34,288 nt of DNA from Oscillospiraceae bacterium (GTDB lineage: Bacteria; Bacillota; Clostridia; Oscillospirales; Oscillospiraceae). This document shows, piece by piece, positions 24,725 through 32,950 of this stretch (the first letter of the stretch is position 1; each line of letters starts with the position of its first letter). The notes beneath the pieces are model-generated. The model was not told where the DNA came from. It worked only from the letters and a program-made list of their open reading frames with translations, and did no database searches. The stretch spans positions 1-34,288 of the forward strand of contig JAFSLL010000210.1 in the NCBI GenBank assembly GCA_017448455.1, read 5' to 3'. Made by a program: the position numbers and the translations under genes.

Positions 24725-26329
24725 TTATTTGAGTACTTTATGGCGCAGGATTTTTCGGGATGTGCTCTTGGGGAACTCTTCCTCGCGGAGCTTCACATTC
24801 CGGATCCGCTGCGCGGGGGGCAGTGTCTCGTTATACTTTTTGATCTGTTCCTCAAACCAATCCTGACGGCCCGCAAACGCTTCTTCCGGGAAAATCTGCA
24901 CATCGATGGCATCGCCTTGCTGGTACACCATCACTTCCGAAACCCCTTCGATCCGGGCAATCCCGGCTTCCAGCTTCTCCGGAGAGACATTTTCCCCGTC
25001 GCTGAGAATGATCAGATTCTTTTTGCGTCCAGTGAGGAAGAGGAAGCCGTCCTCATCCAGATAGCCGATATCCCCCGAGGCGTACCAGCCGTCATGCATC
25101 GCCTGGGCCGTCCCTTCTTCGTCCCGGTAATAGCCCATCATGACGTTCTCGCCACGGATCATGACCTCGCCGTCATCGGCAATCCGGAGCTCGCAGCATT
25201 CGATGGCCCGCCCGCAGGAACCGGAACGGTGATGGAAATTCCGGTTTGCCGCAATGCCCGGGGAACACTCCGTAGCGCCGTAGGCAGTAATCAGTTCAAT
25301 GCCCCAGGCACGGAATTCGGTCTCATAGTACGGATCCAGGGCAGCACCGCCGACGAAGATATACCGCAGATCGCCGCCGAAGGCTTCCCGGATTTCTCCC
25401 ATCAGTTTGGCGCGGACATCGATCCCCAGGGAATACAGGAAAAGAGAGAGCTTCATCCCTGTCCGGAGCTTTTGGTACTTCCCTGTTTTCTTCGCGTTTT
25501 CCATGATCATCTTGTGGAAGGTCTGAATATGCAGGGGAACCAGCATGGCCGTGATGGGCTTCGCGTCCTTGAAGTCCATCATCAGATAGCGGACACCGGT
25601 GTTAATGAAAACACTGACTTCCCAGCACATGTACATCAGCAGCGAGACAACCAGGCCGAAAGTGTGATGATACGGCAGAACTGACAGGGAGCGCCCTTCC
25701 GGGTTGAAGGTGTGGCAGCCGCTGTTACAGTCTGCGACCAGGTTCGCCTGGTTCAGCATGACCCCCCTGCTCGCCCCGGTTGTGCCGGAGGTGTAGACGA
25801 TCATGGCGAGCCTGTCCACATCCTGGACGACATCCAAATAGTCTCTCTCTCCGTTTTCCATCATTTCTGTGCCTGCGCGGATGATCTCATCCAGATCGGA
25901 AAGAGAATGGATGGCCGTATCCGGAATGGCCTCCCGCAGTTCACCCGCCAGTCCGGCTGAGGTAAAGACGTGGGTGCTCTCGCTGTGCGCAATCAGCTGG
26001 AGCATTTCTTCGCGGTTCAGATCCCGGTCGATGGGAACAATGACATTTCTGCTGGTAATCACAGCAAAATACACGACCGGCCACGCATAAGAGTTGTGGT
26101 CAATCAGTGCCACGTGGCAATCCCGGATGTTCTCGTGGTACAGCCAGGTCCCGACCGCATTGACCTCGGCAAGGAACTGGGAGATGGACTTGTCGATGAT
26201 GGTTTTTCCCTTCCGATAGCGAAAAGCGATCCTGTCCGGGTCTCTCTCCGCAGAGCTCTCGATCATCTGTTTCAGGTCATAGACTCTGGGTACCTCATAT
26301 AATGGATACGGCTGATTTTTCGGTTTCAT
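24725..26329 (-). CDS. AMP-forming acyl-ACP/acyl-CoA ligase
   Basis: 534 residues of the ANL superfamily. The P-loop is 'YTSGTTGASRG' (179-189). 'YGATECSPG' is the A5 motif and 'YASGDIGYLDEDGFLFLTG' the A7/A8 hinge. The C-terminal 'STSRKILR' holds the A10 lysine near residue 524. These enzymes activate a carboxylic acid as an acyl-adenylate and pass it to CoA or a phosphopantetheine arm. Because the next gene is a dedicated ACP, acyl-ACP formation (AasS-like) is the likeliest job. It is the first gene of the lipid operon, with a candidate promoter 35-65 bases upstream and a terminator separating it from the oxidoreductase. The acyl chain is unknown. Confidence 0.88.
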   Translation of the reverse strand: MKPKNQPYPLYEVPRVYDLKQMIESSAERDPDRIAFRYRKGKTIIDKSISQFLAEVNAVGTWLYHENIRDCHVALIDHNSYAWPVVYFAVITSRNVIVPIDRDLNREEMLQLIAHSESTHVFTSAGLAGELREAIPDTAIHSLSDLDEIIRAGTEMMENGERDYLDVVQDVDRLAMIVYTSGTTGASRGVMLNQANLVADCNSGCHTFNPEGRSLSVLPYHHTFGLVVSLLMYMCWEVSVFINTGVRYLMMDFKDAKPITAMLVPLHIQTFHKMIMENAKKTGKYQKLRTGMKLSLFLYSLGIDVRAKLMGEIREAFGGDLRYIFVGGAALDPYYETEFRAWGIELITAYGATECSPGIAANRNFHHRSGSCGRAIECCELRIADDGEVMIRGENVMMGYYRDEEGTAQAMHDGWYASGDIGYLDEDGFLFLTGRKKNLIILSDGENVSPEKLEAGIARIEGVSEVMVYQQGDAIDVQIFPEEAFAGRQDWFEEQIKKYNETLPPAQRIRNVKLREEEFPKSTSRKILRHKVLK

Positions 26330-26364
26330 GGCTCACCCCGCAAGCGCAAACTTTCACAATTGCT

Positions 26365-26393
26365 ATATTACACGAATATTTGCAAATCTGCAA
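26365..26393 (-). promoter_or_regulatory. Candidate promoter of the ligase-ACP-PlsC-YhhN operon
   Basis: On the minus strand TTGCAG, 17 bases, TAATAT, starting just after the preceding terminator. Spacing is ideal; both boxes are imperfect. Confidence 0.4.
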
Positions 26394-26407
26394 CAAAGAA
26401 AATGCAA

Positions 26408-26437
26408 AAAGAGGCTCTCCGAGCGGAAAGCCTCTTT
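26408..26437 (-). terminator. Rho-independent terminator of the oxidoreductase gene
   Basis: On the minus strand AAAGAGGCTTTCCG pairs with CGGAGAGCCTCTTT (one G-T pair, very small loop) and runs into TTTTTGCATTTT. It begins 20 bases after the oxidoreductase stop. Confidence 0.9.
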
Positions 26438-26457
26438 CCTGATTTCTGATATGCCGG

Positions 26458-29070
26458 TTACTGCTGCTGTTCCCGGATTTTCCGGATCGCGATATTCTTC
26501 TCGCGCTGCGCGATAAACTCCGGCAGCACCTTGGGACGGTCAAAATAATCAATGCTCTCCACAAAGGTGCGCTTCTTCAGATGGATGGCATCGAACTTGC
26601 AGCGGGTTGTGCAGACGCCGCAGCCAAGGCACTTGTTGGGATCGACATAGGAGGCGCCGCAGCCGAGGCAGCGTGCGGTTTCAATCTTCACCTGCTCTTC
26701 GGTGAAGGTCCTGCGGTCGTCTTTGAAGGTCGACGCCTTCGCGGCATCCTTGGCTGGGACCTGACGCTGAGCCGGGTTATAGTCGCGCTTTACGGTATCG
26801 AAGTCGACATTGTCCTTGTCGAAAGCCCGATAGGTCAGGCGATCACGTCCGATGGTCAGGCTGTGGCCCTCATGGACGAAACGGTGAATGGAGATCGCCG
26901 CCTGCTTGCCCTGGGCAATGGCGTCAATGGCAAACTTCGGGCCGGTATGCGCATCACCGCCGACAAAGATATCCGGCTGCGCTGTCTGATACGTTACCTC
27001 ATCCGCGAGGACGCGGCCCTTTTCATCGCACTTGAGTTCACCCAAATCCAGGCCGCCGAGGTCGATGCGCTGACCGATGGCAGCAAGAACCGCGTCGCAT
27101 TCGATCCGTCCCGCTTCACAGACAAGTGCGGCAACCTTTCCGTCCTTGCCTTCCACTTCCACCGGCTTATGCTCGAAGAGGAAGTGAACACCCTCTTCCC
27201 TGGCTTCCGCGACTTCCGCGGGATCCGCCGGCATGTCGCTCTCTTTTCTGCGGTAGGCAACCGTTACATCCGCACCGAGGCGGACCGCCGTACGGGCAAC
27301 ATCCATCGCGACGTTGCCGCCGCCGACAACCACGACCTTTTTGCCGACATCCGGCTTCGCGCCGGCGTTGACTTCACGCAGGAAATCGATGCCGCCCCAG
27401 ACTCCCGAAAGATCCTCGCCCGGGATGCCGAGAGAGGCGGACTTCTGCGCGCCGACTGCCAGATAGAAGGCGTCAAAGCCCTGCTCGCGAAGCTCCTGAA
27501 TCGTTACGTCTTTCCCGACTTCCACACCGCAGCGGAAGATCACGCCGAGCTCCTTGAGCACGTCAATTTCCGCATCCAGAATGGGCTTTTCCAGACGGAA
27601 GGACGGGATGCCGTAGCGAAGCATGCCGCCGGGCTGTTCGTTCCGGTCAAACACGGTAACGCGGTAGTTGTCGGCAGCCAGATAGTATGCGCAGCTGAGG
27701 CCGGCAGGCCCCGCGCCGATGACCGCAACCTTCTTATCACTGAAGTCATACAGCTTCTTCGGCACAAAGCGCTTGTCACGCTCAAGCTCTCTGTCAGCAA
27801 TGAACTTCTTCACTTCATCAATGGCTACCGCTCTGTCGACATTGCCGCGCGTGCATTCATCCTCGCATCTGCGGTTGCAGACACGGCCGCAGACTGCGGG
27901 CAGCGGGTTTTCCTTCTTGATAAGCTCCAGCGCTTCCAGATATCTGCCCTGCGCTGCCAGCTTCAGATAGCCCTGAACGGCAATGTGCGCGGGACATGCG
28001 GTCTTGCAGGGAGCGGTTCCTTCCGGCGCGACATATTCCCGGTTGGTGCGGTGTTCCGGATTCCAGTGTTCCGGTGTCCATTCGATCTCATCCGGCAGTT
28101 CTTTGCGCGGATGCTCAATCGGGGTCTTGGAGCAGAGCTTCTGGCCCATCTGGATGGCGTTGTTGGCGCAGCGGTCGGTGCACTGTCCGCAGGCGACGCA
28201 CTTCTCCTTGTCAATCTCGGCCACATAGTTGCTGCGGGAAGTCGCGGGCGTATTGTAGTACTGTGTCACGCCCAGCGCCAGGCAGCTCTCGGGCATGCAG
28301 TTGCAGATGGCGAAAGTCTCACCCTGGTGAAGTGTGGTGATCTGGTGGACACAGCCACGCTCATCACACTTCTGTACCAGCGCTTTTGCCTCCTCGACGG
28401 TAGCGGGTCTGCCTTTGCCGGTCCGGTTGAACATATCCGCAACGTGGCCCATGAAAATGCAGAGGCCTTCATCCAGGTCACCGCTGCCCTCGCCCATCAT
28501 GATCCGAACCCGGCGGCACTGGCAGGGCGTAATGCTGATGTGTCCGTCGTTATCTTCGATATACTTGCTGCAGCGCTCATTGTCAATCTGCTGAGCGTCC
28601 GCGGGGATCGCGCTTTCAACCGGAATGACACGCATGATGCCAGCACCCATCGGCGTATTCGGCGCGTGCTCTATCTGGCTGGTCGTGGCATGCTGATGGA
28701 AGGCATAGGCAATCTCGGGATGCGCGAGGCAGAACTTCTTGTTGATCAAAAGGAACTCAAAGATACCTGGGGTATACGGCGGGAGGAGATAAATCTCCAG
28801 GCCGACTTTGGGTACAACCACCTGCACGACAAGTCCGATATCCGTAATCTCGTGCAGAACTTCCCGCGTTCTCTTCACGGACAGCTTCGCCTTTTTGGCA
28901 ATGACAGGCACAAATGCCGGCTTCATATCGGTCATCGCCAGCATAACCGCAATCTGCTCATCGGTGATCCACTTCTCGAAGACCCTGTACTCCGCGCAGT
29001 CCGGCGTAATCTTATAGTGTCCGCCGTTGATCTTCTCGCAGAGTCGAATCAGGTTTTCTCTAACTTCCAA
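26458..29070 (-). CDS. Iron-sulfur flavoprotein: winged-helix/ferredoxin region fused to GltD-like NAD(P)H oxidoreductase
   Basis: 870 residues. Residues 30-85 look like a winged helix ('LSVKRTREVLHEITDIGLV'). A Cys-rich module follows ('CQCRR' at 183-187, 'CNCMPESC' at 256-263), then a 4Fe-4S ferredoxin motif (CVACGQCTDRC, 291-301). From 350 on it matches the glutamate synthase small subunit/NfnB family: Fe-S helical domain ('CKTACP', 'CGRVCNRRCEDEC'), FAD site 'GAGPAG' (452-457) and NAD(P) site 'GGGNVAMDVA'. A second ferredoxin-like region (CLGCG...CLGCGVCTTRC) lies near the C-terminus. It should move electrons between NAD(P)H and ferredoxin-like carriers; the partner is unknown. The start is TTG at 29070 with AAGGAG 8 bases upstream. 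It is a single-gene unit with its own promoter and terminator. Confidence 0.88.
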   Translation of the reverse strand: MEVRENLIRLCEKINGGHYKITPDCAEYRVFEKWITDEQIAVMLAMTDMKPAFVPVIAKKAKLSVKRTREVLHEITDIGLVVQVVVPKVGLEIYLLPPYTPGIFEFLLINKKFCLAHPEIAYAFHQHATTSQIEHAPNTPMGAGIMRVIPVESAIPADAQQIDNERCSKYIEDNDGHISITPCQCRRVRIMMGEGSGDLDEGLCIFMGHVADMFNRTGKGRPATVEEAKALVQKCDERGCVHQITTLHQGETFAICNCMPESCLALGVTQYYNTPATSRSNYVAEIDKEKCVACGQCTDRCANNAIQMGQKLCSKTPIEHPRKELPDEIEWTPEHWNPEHRTNREYVAPEGTAPCKTACPAHIAVQGYLKLAAQGRYLEALELIKKENPLPAVCGRVCNRRCEDECTRGNVDRAVAIDEVKKFIADRELERDKRFVPKKLYDFSDKKVAVIGAGPAGLSCAYYLAADNYRVTVFDRNEQPGGMLRYGIPSFRLEKPILDAEIDVLKELGVIFRCGVEVGKDVTIQELREQGFDAFYLAVGAQKSASLGIPGEDLSGVWGGIDFLREVNAGAKPDVGKKVVVVGGGNVAMDVARTAVRLGADVTVAYRRKESDMPADPAEVAEAREEGVHFLFEHKPVEVEGKDGKVAALVCEAGRIECDAVLAAIGQRIDLGGLDLGELKCDEKGRVLADEVTYQTAQPDIFVGGDAHTGPKFAIDAIAQGKQAAISIHRFVHEGHSLTIGRDRLTYRAFDKDNVDFDTVKRDYNPAQRQVPAKDAAKASTFKDDRRTFTEEQVKIETARCLGCGASYVDPNKCLGCGVCTTRCKFDAIHLKKRTFVESIDYFDRPKVLPEFIAQREKNIAIRKIREQQQ

Positions 29071-29121
29071 AAATCTCTCTCCTTTATATTCGTTTTCATA
29101 GGGCTCCCGCCCATTAGTGAC

Positions 29122-29150
29122 AGTTTATCCTTTTCCCCGCCCGTTGTCAA
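29122..29150 (-). promoter_or_regulatory. Promoter of the iron-sulfur flavoprotein gene
   Basis: On the minus strand TTGACA (perfect -35), 17 bases, TAAACT. The leader is about 45 bases. Confidence 0.65.
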
Positions 29151-29152
29151 TG

Positions 29153-29180
29153 ACTGCAAACCACAGACTGCGAACCACAG
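29153..29180. repeat. Tandem 14-bp direct repeat
   Basis: ACTGCAAACCACAG is followed directly by ACTGCGAACCACAG (one mismatch). It lies between the TldE stop and the flavoprotein's -35 box, so it could be a regulatory site or a chance duplication. Confidence 0.5.
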
Positions 29181-29205
29181 TTCCTTCACGGGACCAGGGG
29201 ATCCT

Positions 29206-30507
29206 TTACTTTCCCGAAACGGTCAGACCGTCAAAAGCGATATAGGGCAGGCCGAGGAAACCATCCAGAAGGCGGTCACTGCTGATCTCCCGGATATGGT
29301 TGAGCATGTCAGGAATACACCCGCTGATCATGGTCTCTGTCAGCGCGTTGCTGACGCGCCCGTTCTCTATGAGGAAGCTGTTCTTCGCTACGCCGGAAAA
29401 CTCCCCGCTGGAAGCCGGATCTCCGCCGGAAAAGCGCATCACCAGCACGCCGCGGTCAATGCCCCGGATGATCTCCTCCAGGCTCTTCTCTCCGGCGGGA
29501 ACAAACATGTTCCAGGAATTGTTGCCCGCGCGTTTCCCGCCGGTCTTGTTTGCGCCATACTGCGACAGGGCAAAGCTGACCAGTCTGCCGTCGTGGATCA
29601 GGTCATAATCCTCTGCGGGATAGCCTTCACCGGTCAGATGCGTCCTGTCGACCACCTCGTCCGCGTTGGGCGCAAAGCGAAGGGAAAACCGCGGATCGGC
29701 AACCGACTGACCGAGCTTGTCTTTCCAGATGCTGCTGCCGTCGATGAGGCTGCTGTCCGATACAAACTTCCCGATGACTGTCGAGAGGACAATCTCAAGA
29801 AGCGCCGACGGTGCCAGCAGCACCGTTCCGACGAACTTTCCCTGAAGGGGAGACGGATCCAGCTGATTCTCGATTGCGCTGAGTTCGCGCTCGAACAGGG
29901 CGGTTTCAATCACCGGCCGGTCCAGGGTCTTCAGTGTCACGTCACTGCTGAAGAAGGAAGTGCTCTTCTCCCCTTCATGGCCGGAGTACATCAGAGAGAA
30001 GCGGTAGCTGCCGGATTCCGTGCGGCAGCATACGCCGTTGGAGTTCCGGTAAAGAGATCTCTCCGCGTCATGCTCGGTAATCATCTGCTCCAGGAGGATC
30101 TTCGGATGACGTTCCCGGATCATATGCAGGAGTTCTTCCGTCCGTGAGAAAAGAAGATCGGTATCACAGGACGGAGAGCCGTCGGTGTATGCCGTTTCCG
30201 AAGGTTCATCCGCAAACTGCCAGGCAGGATCCGACTCCGCGCCGGCGCAGGCTTCCAGACAGTCGGCAATCGCGCCGCGGATTGCCGCTTCCTCAAAGCG
30301 GTTCACATGGACGGTTCCTTTTCTCTGATCCTTCAACAGCGTAATCACGACATCGCGGTCAAACAGTGTCCGCATCAGGGAGAATTCCCCGCCGTCCACA
30401 TTAAATTCTTTCTTCTCGCTTTCGCTGACAACGCACTGGGCATAATCCGCCCCCATGGTCTTTGCTTCATCCAGGACAAAGCGGGACAGTCTGTTCAGTT
30501 CCTCCAT
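29206..30507 (-). CDS. tldE: TldE/PmbA-family protease subunit
   Basis: 433 residues, the non-metal partner of the TldD/TldE protease. Family features include the N-terminal 'AKTMGADYAQCVVSESEKKEF', the central 'PLQGKFVGTVLLAPSALLEIV', and a C-terminal 'FSGVAKNSFLIENGRVSNA' followed by 'ISG'. No HExxxH motif is present, as expected. In Enterobacteria the TldD-TldE complex degrades unfolded peptides and matures microcin B17. GGAGG 8 bases upstream marks the ATG at 30507 as the start (a TTG at 30522 overlaps the site). It begins 1 base after the TldD stop, so the pair should be made together as a heterodimer. Confidence 0.9.
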   Translation of the reverse strand: MEELNRLSRFVLDEAKTMGADYAQCVVSESEKKEFNVDGGEFSLMRTLFDRDVVITLLKDQRKGTVHVNRFEEAAIRGAIADCLEACAGAESDPAWQFADEPSETAYTDGSPSCDTDLLFSRTEELLHMIRERHPKILLEQMITEHDAERSLYRNSNGVCCRTESGSYRFSLMYSGHEGEKSTSFFSSDVTLKTLDRPVIETALFERELSAIENQLDPSPLQGKFVGTVLLAPSALLEIVLSTVIGKFVSDSSLIDGSSIWKDKLGQSVADPRFSLRFAPNADEVVDRTHLTGEGYPAEDYDLIHDGRLVSFALSQYGANKTGGKRAGNNSWNMFVPAGEKSLEEIIRGIDRGVLVMRFSGGDPASSGEFSGVAKNSFLIENGRVSNALTETMISGCIPDMLNHIREISSDRLLDGFLGLPYIAFDGLTVSGK

Positions 30508-30508
30508 C

Positions 30509-31897
30509 TCATCTGCCTCCAATCATCACTCTGCAGCGGAGCGCCGGACCGCCCATGCCCACCGGCATCGGCTGTTTTTTCCCGCAGAAACCGGAGCTGG
30601 ACCAGACGACGGTATCGCTTACCATATCCACCGTTTTGAGCATATCGAAAGCAACGCCGGAGATGGTGGTGTCCAGCAGGGCTCTGCCGAGCCTGCCTTT
30701 TTTGATCTCATATCCCATGGTTACGCCGAACATGAATTCTCCGGTCGTATCCGCCTGTCCGTTGCCGGAATCGATCAGATAGTATCCGTCCTCCACCGAG
30801 GCGATCATATCCTCCAGTTTGTCTGTTCCCGGATGAACGGCGGTGTTCCGCATGCGGATCAGCGGCTCATCCGAGAACTCCCACGCTCTGGCATTTCCGC
30901 CAGGCTGCATGCCGAAGCGCAGGGCGCTCTCCCGGTTGTTCATATAGCCGGTCAGGATCCCGTTTTCAATCAGCGGCACATCCTGTGCCGGCGTTCCCTC
31001 ATCATCCACAAAAACCGGAAGCGGGCAGCGCTCCCCGAAAGCTGTGTGCGCAAAGTCGGTCAGCGTCACTTTCTCACTGGCTACCTGCCTGTGCAGACTG
31101 TGCGCCGCCACACTGCCGCCGAGCACCAGATCCGCTTCCACCGTGTGGCCGACCGCTTCGTGGGAGAGCATCCCTGTCATGATTCCGCCGAGAATGACGG
31201 TTGTTTCTCCGGCATCGGCGTAAACGCCTTCCCGTTTTTTCATCAGATTCTCATAGAGTCTGTCGATCTCGCCGTACAGATGCGCAGGATCTGCAAAATT
31301 GAGGTCAAAGGTGCCCTCTCCGCCGAACGCGCGGAAGACCTCCACCGGCGCCCCGGTCGGCGTTTCCGCGGTAAGAATCACATAGCAGTAGGAACGCGGC
31401 AGCGCCGTATGCGCATCCATGCCGTCCGATGTGCACAGCAGTTTTTCCATCGAATCTTCCGTCGCGACAATTCTTCGGCTCAGGAGATTCGGGCAATGCT
31501 CCGCAACATAGGCATCCAGCATTCTGGCTGTATCCAGGTACAGCTTCTGCGCCGGATCGTGGTAGTCTTCGGGCAGCCTGCGGCAATCATAGGGCAGACG
31601 CAGAAGCGACGGTTTTTCTGCCTTAACATGGCGATCCATAAAGTCCGCATTGTCTGAAGCCGCACGGAGCACCATCTCCGCAGCATCCGAAGAATACTCC
31701 GCCATGGAGGAGAAGCCCCAGGTTCCGTTGCGGTAAACCCGTGCAGAGACACCGGAAACATTGGAACGCGTGTTGGAAACAACGCTGCCGCCAAGCAGCG
31801 TGACCCGGCGGTTACGGTTCAGCTGTCCGCGCAGCTCCGTGTGCGTACCGGTCGAAAACAGCGCTTTCTTCGCGCTCAGTATATCTTCTAACATCAT
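30509..31897 (-). CDS. tldD: TldD-family metalloprotease subunit
   Basis: 462 residues. The zinc motif HExxxH is present as 'SHEAVGHTVEADL' (H246, E247, H251), with a metal-ligand Cys expected near the C-terminus. N-terminal 'SGVSARVYRNGTWGFSS' is typical of the family. The first two codons are both ATG; AGGAG lies 6 bases before the second (31894) and 3 before the first, so the start may be one codon in. The upstream in-frame extension to 31960 has no site of its own. A strong extended -10 promoter lies about 40 bases upstream. No recognisable peptide precursor gene is nearby, so the natural substrate in this organism is unknown. Confidence 0.92.
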   Translation of the reverse strand: MMLEDILSAKKALFSTGTHTELRGQLNRNRRVTLLGGSVVSNTRSNVSGVSARVYRNGTWGFSSMAEYSSDAAEMVLRAASDNADFMDRHVKAEKPSLLRLPYDCRRLPEDYHDPAQKLYLDTARMLDAYVAEHCPNLLSRRIVATEDSMEKLLCTSDGMDAHTALPRSYCYVILTAETPTGAPVEVFRAFGGEGTFDLNFADPAHLYGEIDRLYENLMKKREGVYADAGETTVILGGIMTGMLSHEAVGHTVEADLVLGGSVAAHSLHRQVASEKVTLTDFAHTAFGERCPLPVFVDDEGTPAQDVPLIENGILTGYMNNRESALRFGMQPGGNARAWEFSDEPLIRMRNTAVHPGTDKLEDMIASVEDGYYLIDSGNGQADTTGEFMFGVTMGYEIKKGRLGRALLDTTISGVAFDMLKTVDMVSDTVVWSSSGFCGKKQPMPVGMGGPALRCRVMIGGR

Positions 31898-31936
31898 GAT
31901 CTCCTTCAACTGCGTGTGTTTTATTTGTTTCCATGG

Positions 31937-31965
31937 AGTATACCACAAAAGCAAACACATAACAA
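31937..31965 (-). promoter_or_regulatory. Promoter of the tldD-tldE operon
   Basis: On the minus strand TTGTTA, 17 bases, TATACT with TG one base before it (extended -10). The -35 box touches the end of the preceding terminator hairpin. Confidence 0.65.
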
Positions 31966-31966
31966 T

Positions 31967-32008
31967 ATCGCCCTGAACCGGATTTCTAAAAAATCCGGTC
32001 AGGGCGAT
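31967..32008 (-). terminator. Hairpin terminator after the cytidylate-kinase-like gene
   Basis: An almost perfect stem of 18 bp with one bulged base (ATCGCCCTGA, bulge, CCGGATTT) and a 5-base loop lies about 70 bases past the kinase stop. The T content after the stem is modest (ATTGTTATG), so efficiency is uncertain. Confidence 0.65.
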
Positions 32009-32075
32009 GCTTCTTACTCAGAATCGGCTGCTCTATGGCCTGCTTTATGACGAATGAATGGCAAATAACGGAACC

Positions 32076-32693
32076 TCACGCCGTTTCCTTCCACAGGCGA
32101 TAATACGCGGCGATTGCCGGGACGACCGACTTGATCACCGTATTGCTGGTATTGATGCAGAGGTCATAGGCATCCTTTTCTCCCCACTGATGATCCGAGA
32201 TGGTATCGTGGAAAAAGGCGCGTGCGCGGTCAATGCGCTTCATCTCATGAAGGATCTCGCGGTCTGTCAGATTCTCCCCGCTCGGCGCTCTCTGCCTGCA
32301 GCGCTCCAGCTTGGATGCCTCGTCCGCACATACAAAGACACGGAAGGGGTGGTACTCTTCCAAAATGGAATCTGCCGCACGGCCGACAATTACACAGTCA
32401 CCCTTCTCGGCAATTTCCTTGATCAGCTTTGTCTGAAGAGCCAGTATATTTACGGATGTGTCCGGCGCGAAACTCAGCTGGGAAAAGCTCTGCGCAAAAT
32501 GGAACGGAAAATTTGCCTGAACGCCCTGTTCCAGCTCCTGTTCCAGAACATCCGCGTCCATCCCGGTTTCCTTTGAGAGCGTTGTCACAATCTCCCGGTC
32601 GTAGTAGGCAAAGCCCAGCGCGTCGGCAAGACGTTTTCCCAGTTCACGTCCGCCGCTCCCAAACTCTCTGCTGACAGTAATGATATTCGCCAT
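32076..32693 (-). CDS. Cytidylate kinase-like P-loop protein
   Basis: 205 residues. It begins 'MANIITVSREFGSGGRELGK', the P-loop of the cytidylate kinase-like family (PF13189), in which GSGGRELGK replaces the classical GxxGxGKS. Further family features are 'GFAYYDREIV', 'DCVIVGRAADSIL' (Walker B area) and 'RVFVCADEASKLERC' near residues 115-132. Relatives of this family are common in Clostridia alongside the true Cmk; their substrate is not established. A phosphotransferase role is inferred. AGGGG lies about 7 bases before the ATG. It is divergent from the ribbon-helix-helix gene, with a dyad in the shared upstream region. Confidence 0.85.
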   Translation of the reverse strand: MANIITVSREFGSGGRELGKRLADALGFAYYDREIVTTLSKETGMDADVLEQELEQGVQANFPFHFAQSFSQLSFAPDTSVNILALQTKLIKEIAEKGDCVIVGRAADSILEEYHPFRVFVCADEASKLERCRQRAPSGENLTDREILHEMKRIDRARAFFHDTISDHQWGEKDAYDLCINTSNTVIKSVVPAIAAYYRLWKETA

Positions 32694-32743
32694 CTGGATC
32701 CCCTCTCTGTCATTCTATGATCAAAAACACTGCGTGCATGGTT

Positions 32744-32749
32744 ATTATA
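32744..32749 (-). promoter_or_regulatory. -10 element of the cytidylate-kinase-like gene
   Basis: A perfect TATAAT on the minus strand, about 50 bases before the start codon. No recognisable -35 lies at 16-18 bases; instead a 19-bp dyad begins 21 bases upstream, which could mean regulated transcription. Confidence 0.4.
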
Positions 32750-32770
32750 TCTTTCCTGCGCGCCGCTTTT

Positions 32771-32789
32771 TGTGAACAAATTGTTAACA
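32771..32789. promoter_or_regulatory. Near-perfect 19-bp dyad, candidate operator
   Basis: TGTGAACAAATTGTTAACA has 9-bp arms around a central A with one mismatched pair. It lies between the divergent kinase-like and ribbon-helix-helix genes, centred near -43 of the kinase-like gene. Its TTGTGAAC edge (32770-32777) recurs at 32834-32841 near the other promoter. Confidence 0.45.
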
Positions 32790-32877
32790 GAGTTCGGTTG
32801 TTTTCTCCGTTATCGAAGGATTTCTTAGCGCAATTGTGAACTTTTATATTTTTTGTTATAAAATTTATATATAGCTA

Positions 32878-32906
32878 TTGACAAATTTTCTGGTTTGCCG
32901 TATAAT
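32878..32906 (+). promoter_or_regulatory. Perfect consensus sigma-70 promoter
   Basis: TTGACA (32878-32883), exactly 17 bases, TATAAT (32901-32906). An AT-only stretch upstream, including the dyad TATAAAATTTATA at 32857-32869, could act as an UP element or operator. It drives the ribbon-helix-helix gene and probably clpB. Confidence 0.9.
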
Positions 32907-32950
32907 GCAGACATGAATCAGGATGAATACCTGTGAAGGGAATGATCGTT

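Noticed and set aside
22605-24866. Plus-strand open frame of about 750 codons opposite the YhhN, PlsC and ACP genes
   Set aside because: Antisense to a compact conserved operon; no domain and no plausible ribosome-binding site.
26581-30147. Very long plus-strand open frame (over 1180 codons) opposite the flavoprotein and TldE genes
   Set aside because: It lies antisense to two clearly conserved genes, has no recognisable domain, and such frames are expected in GC-rich coding DNA.
32076-32693. True cytidylate kinase (cmk)
   Set aside because: The P-loop and sequence pattern fit the cytidylate kinase-like family rather than canonical Cmk, so no gene symbol was given.
32694-32950. CIRCE or CtsR heat-shock operator upstream of the clpB unit
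   Set aside because: Neither TTAGCACTC/GAGTGCTAA nor the GGTCAAA heptad repeat is present; the dyads seen are different sequences.
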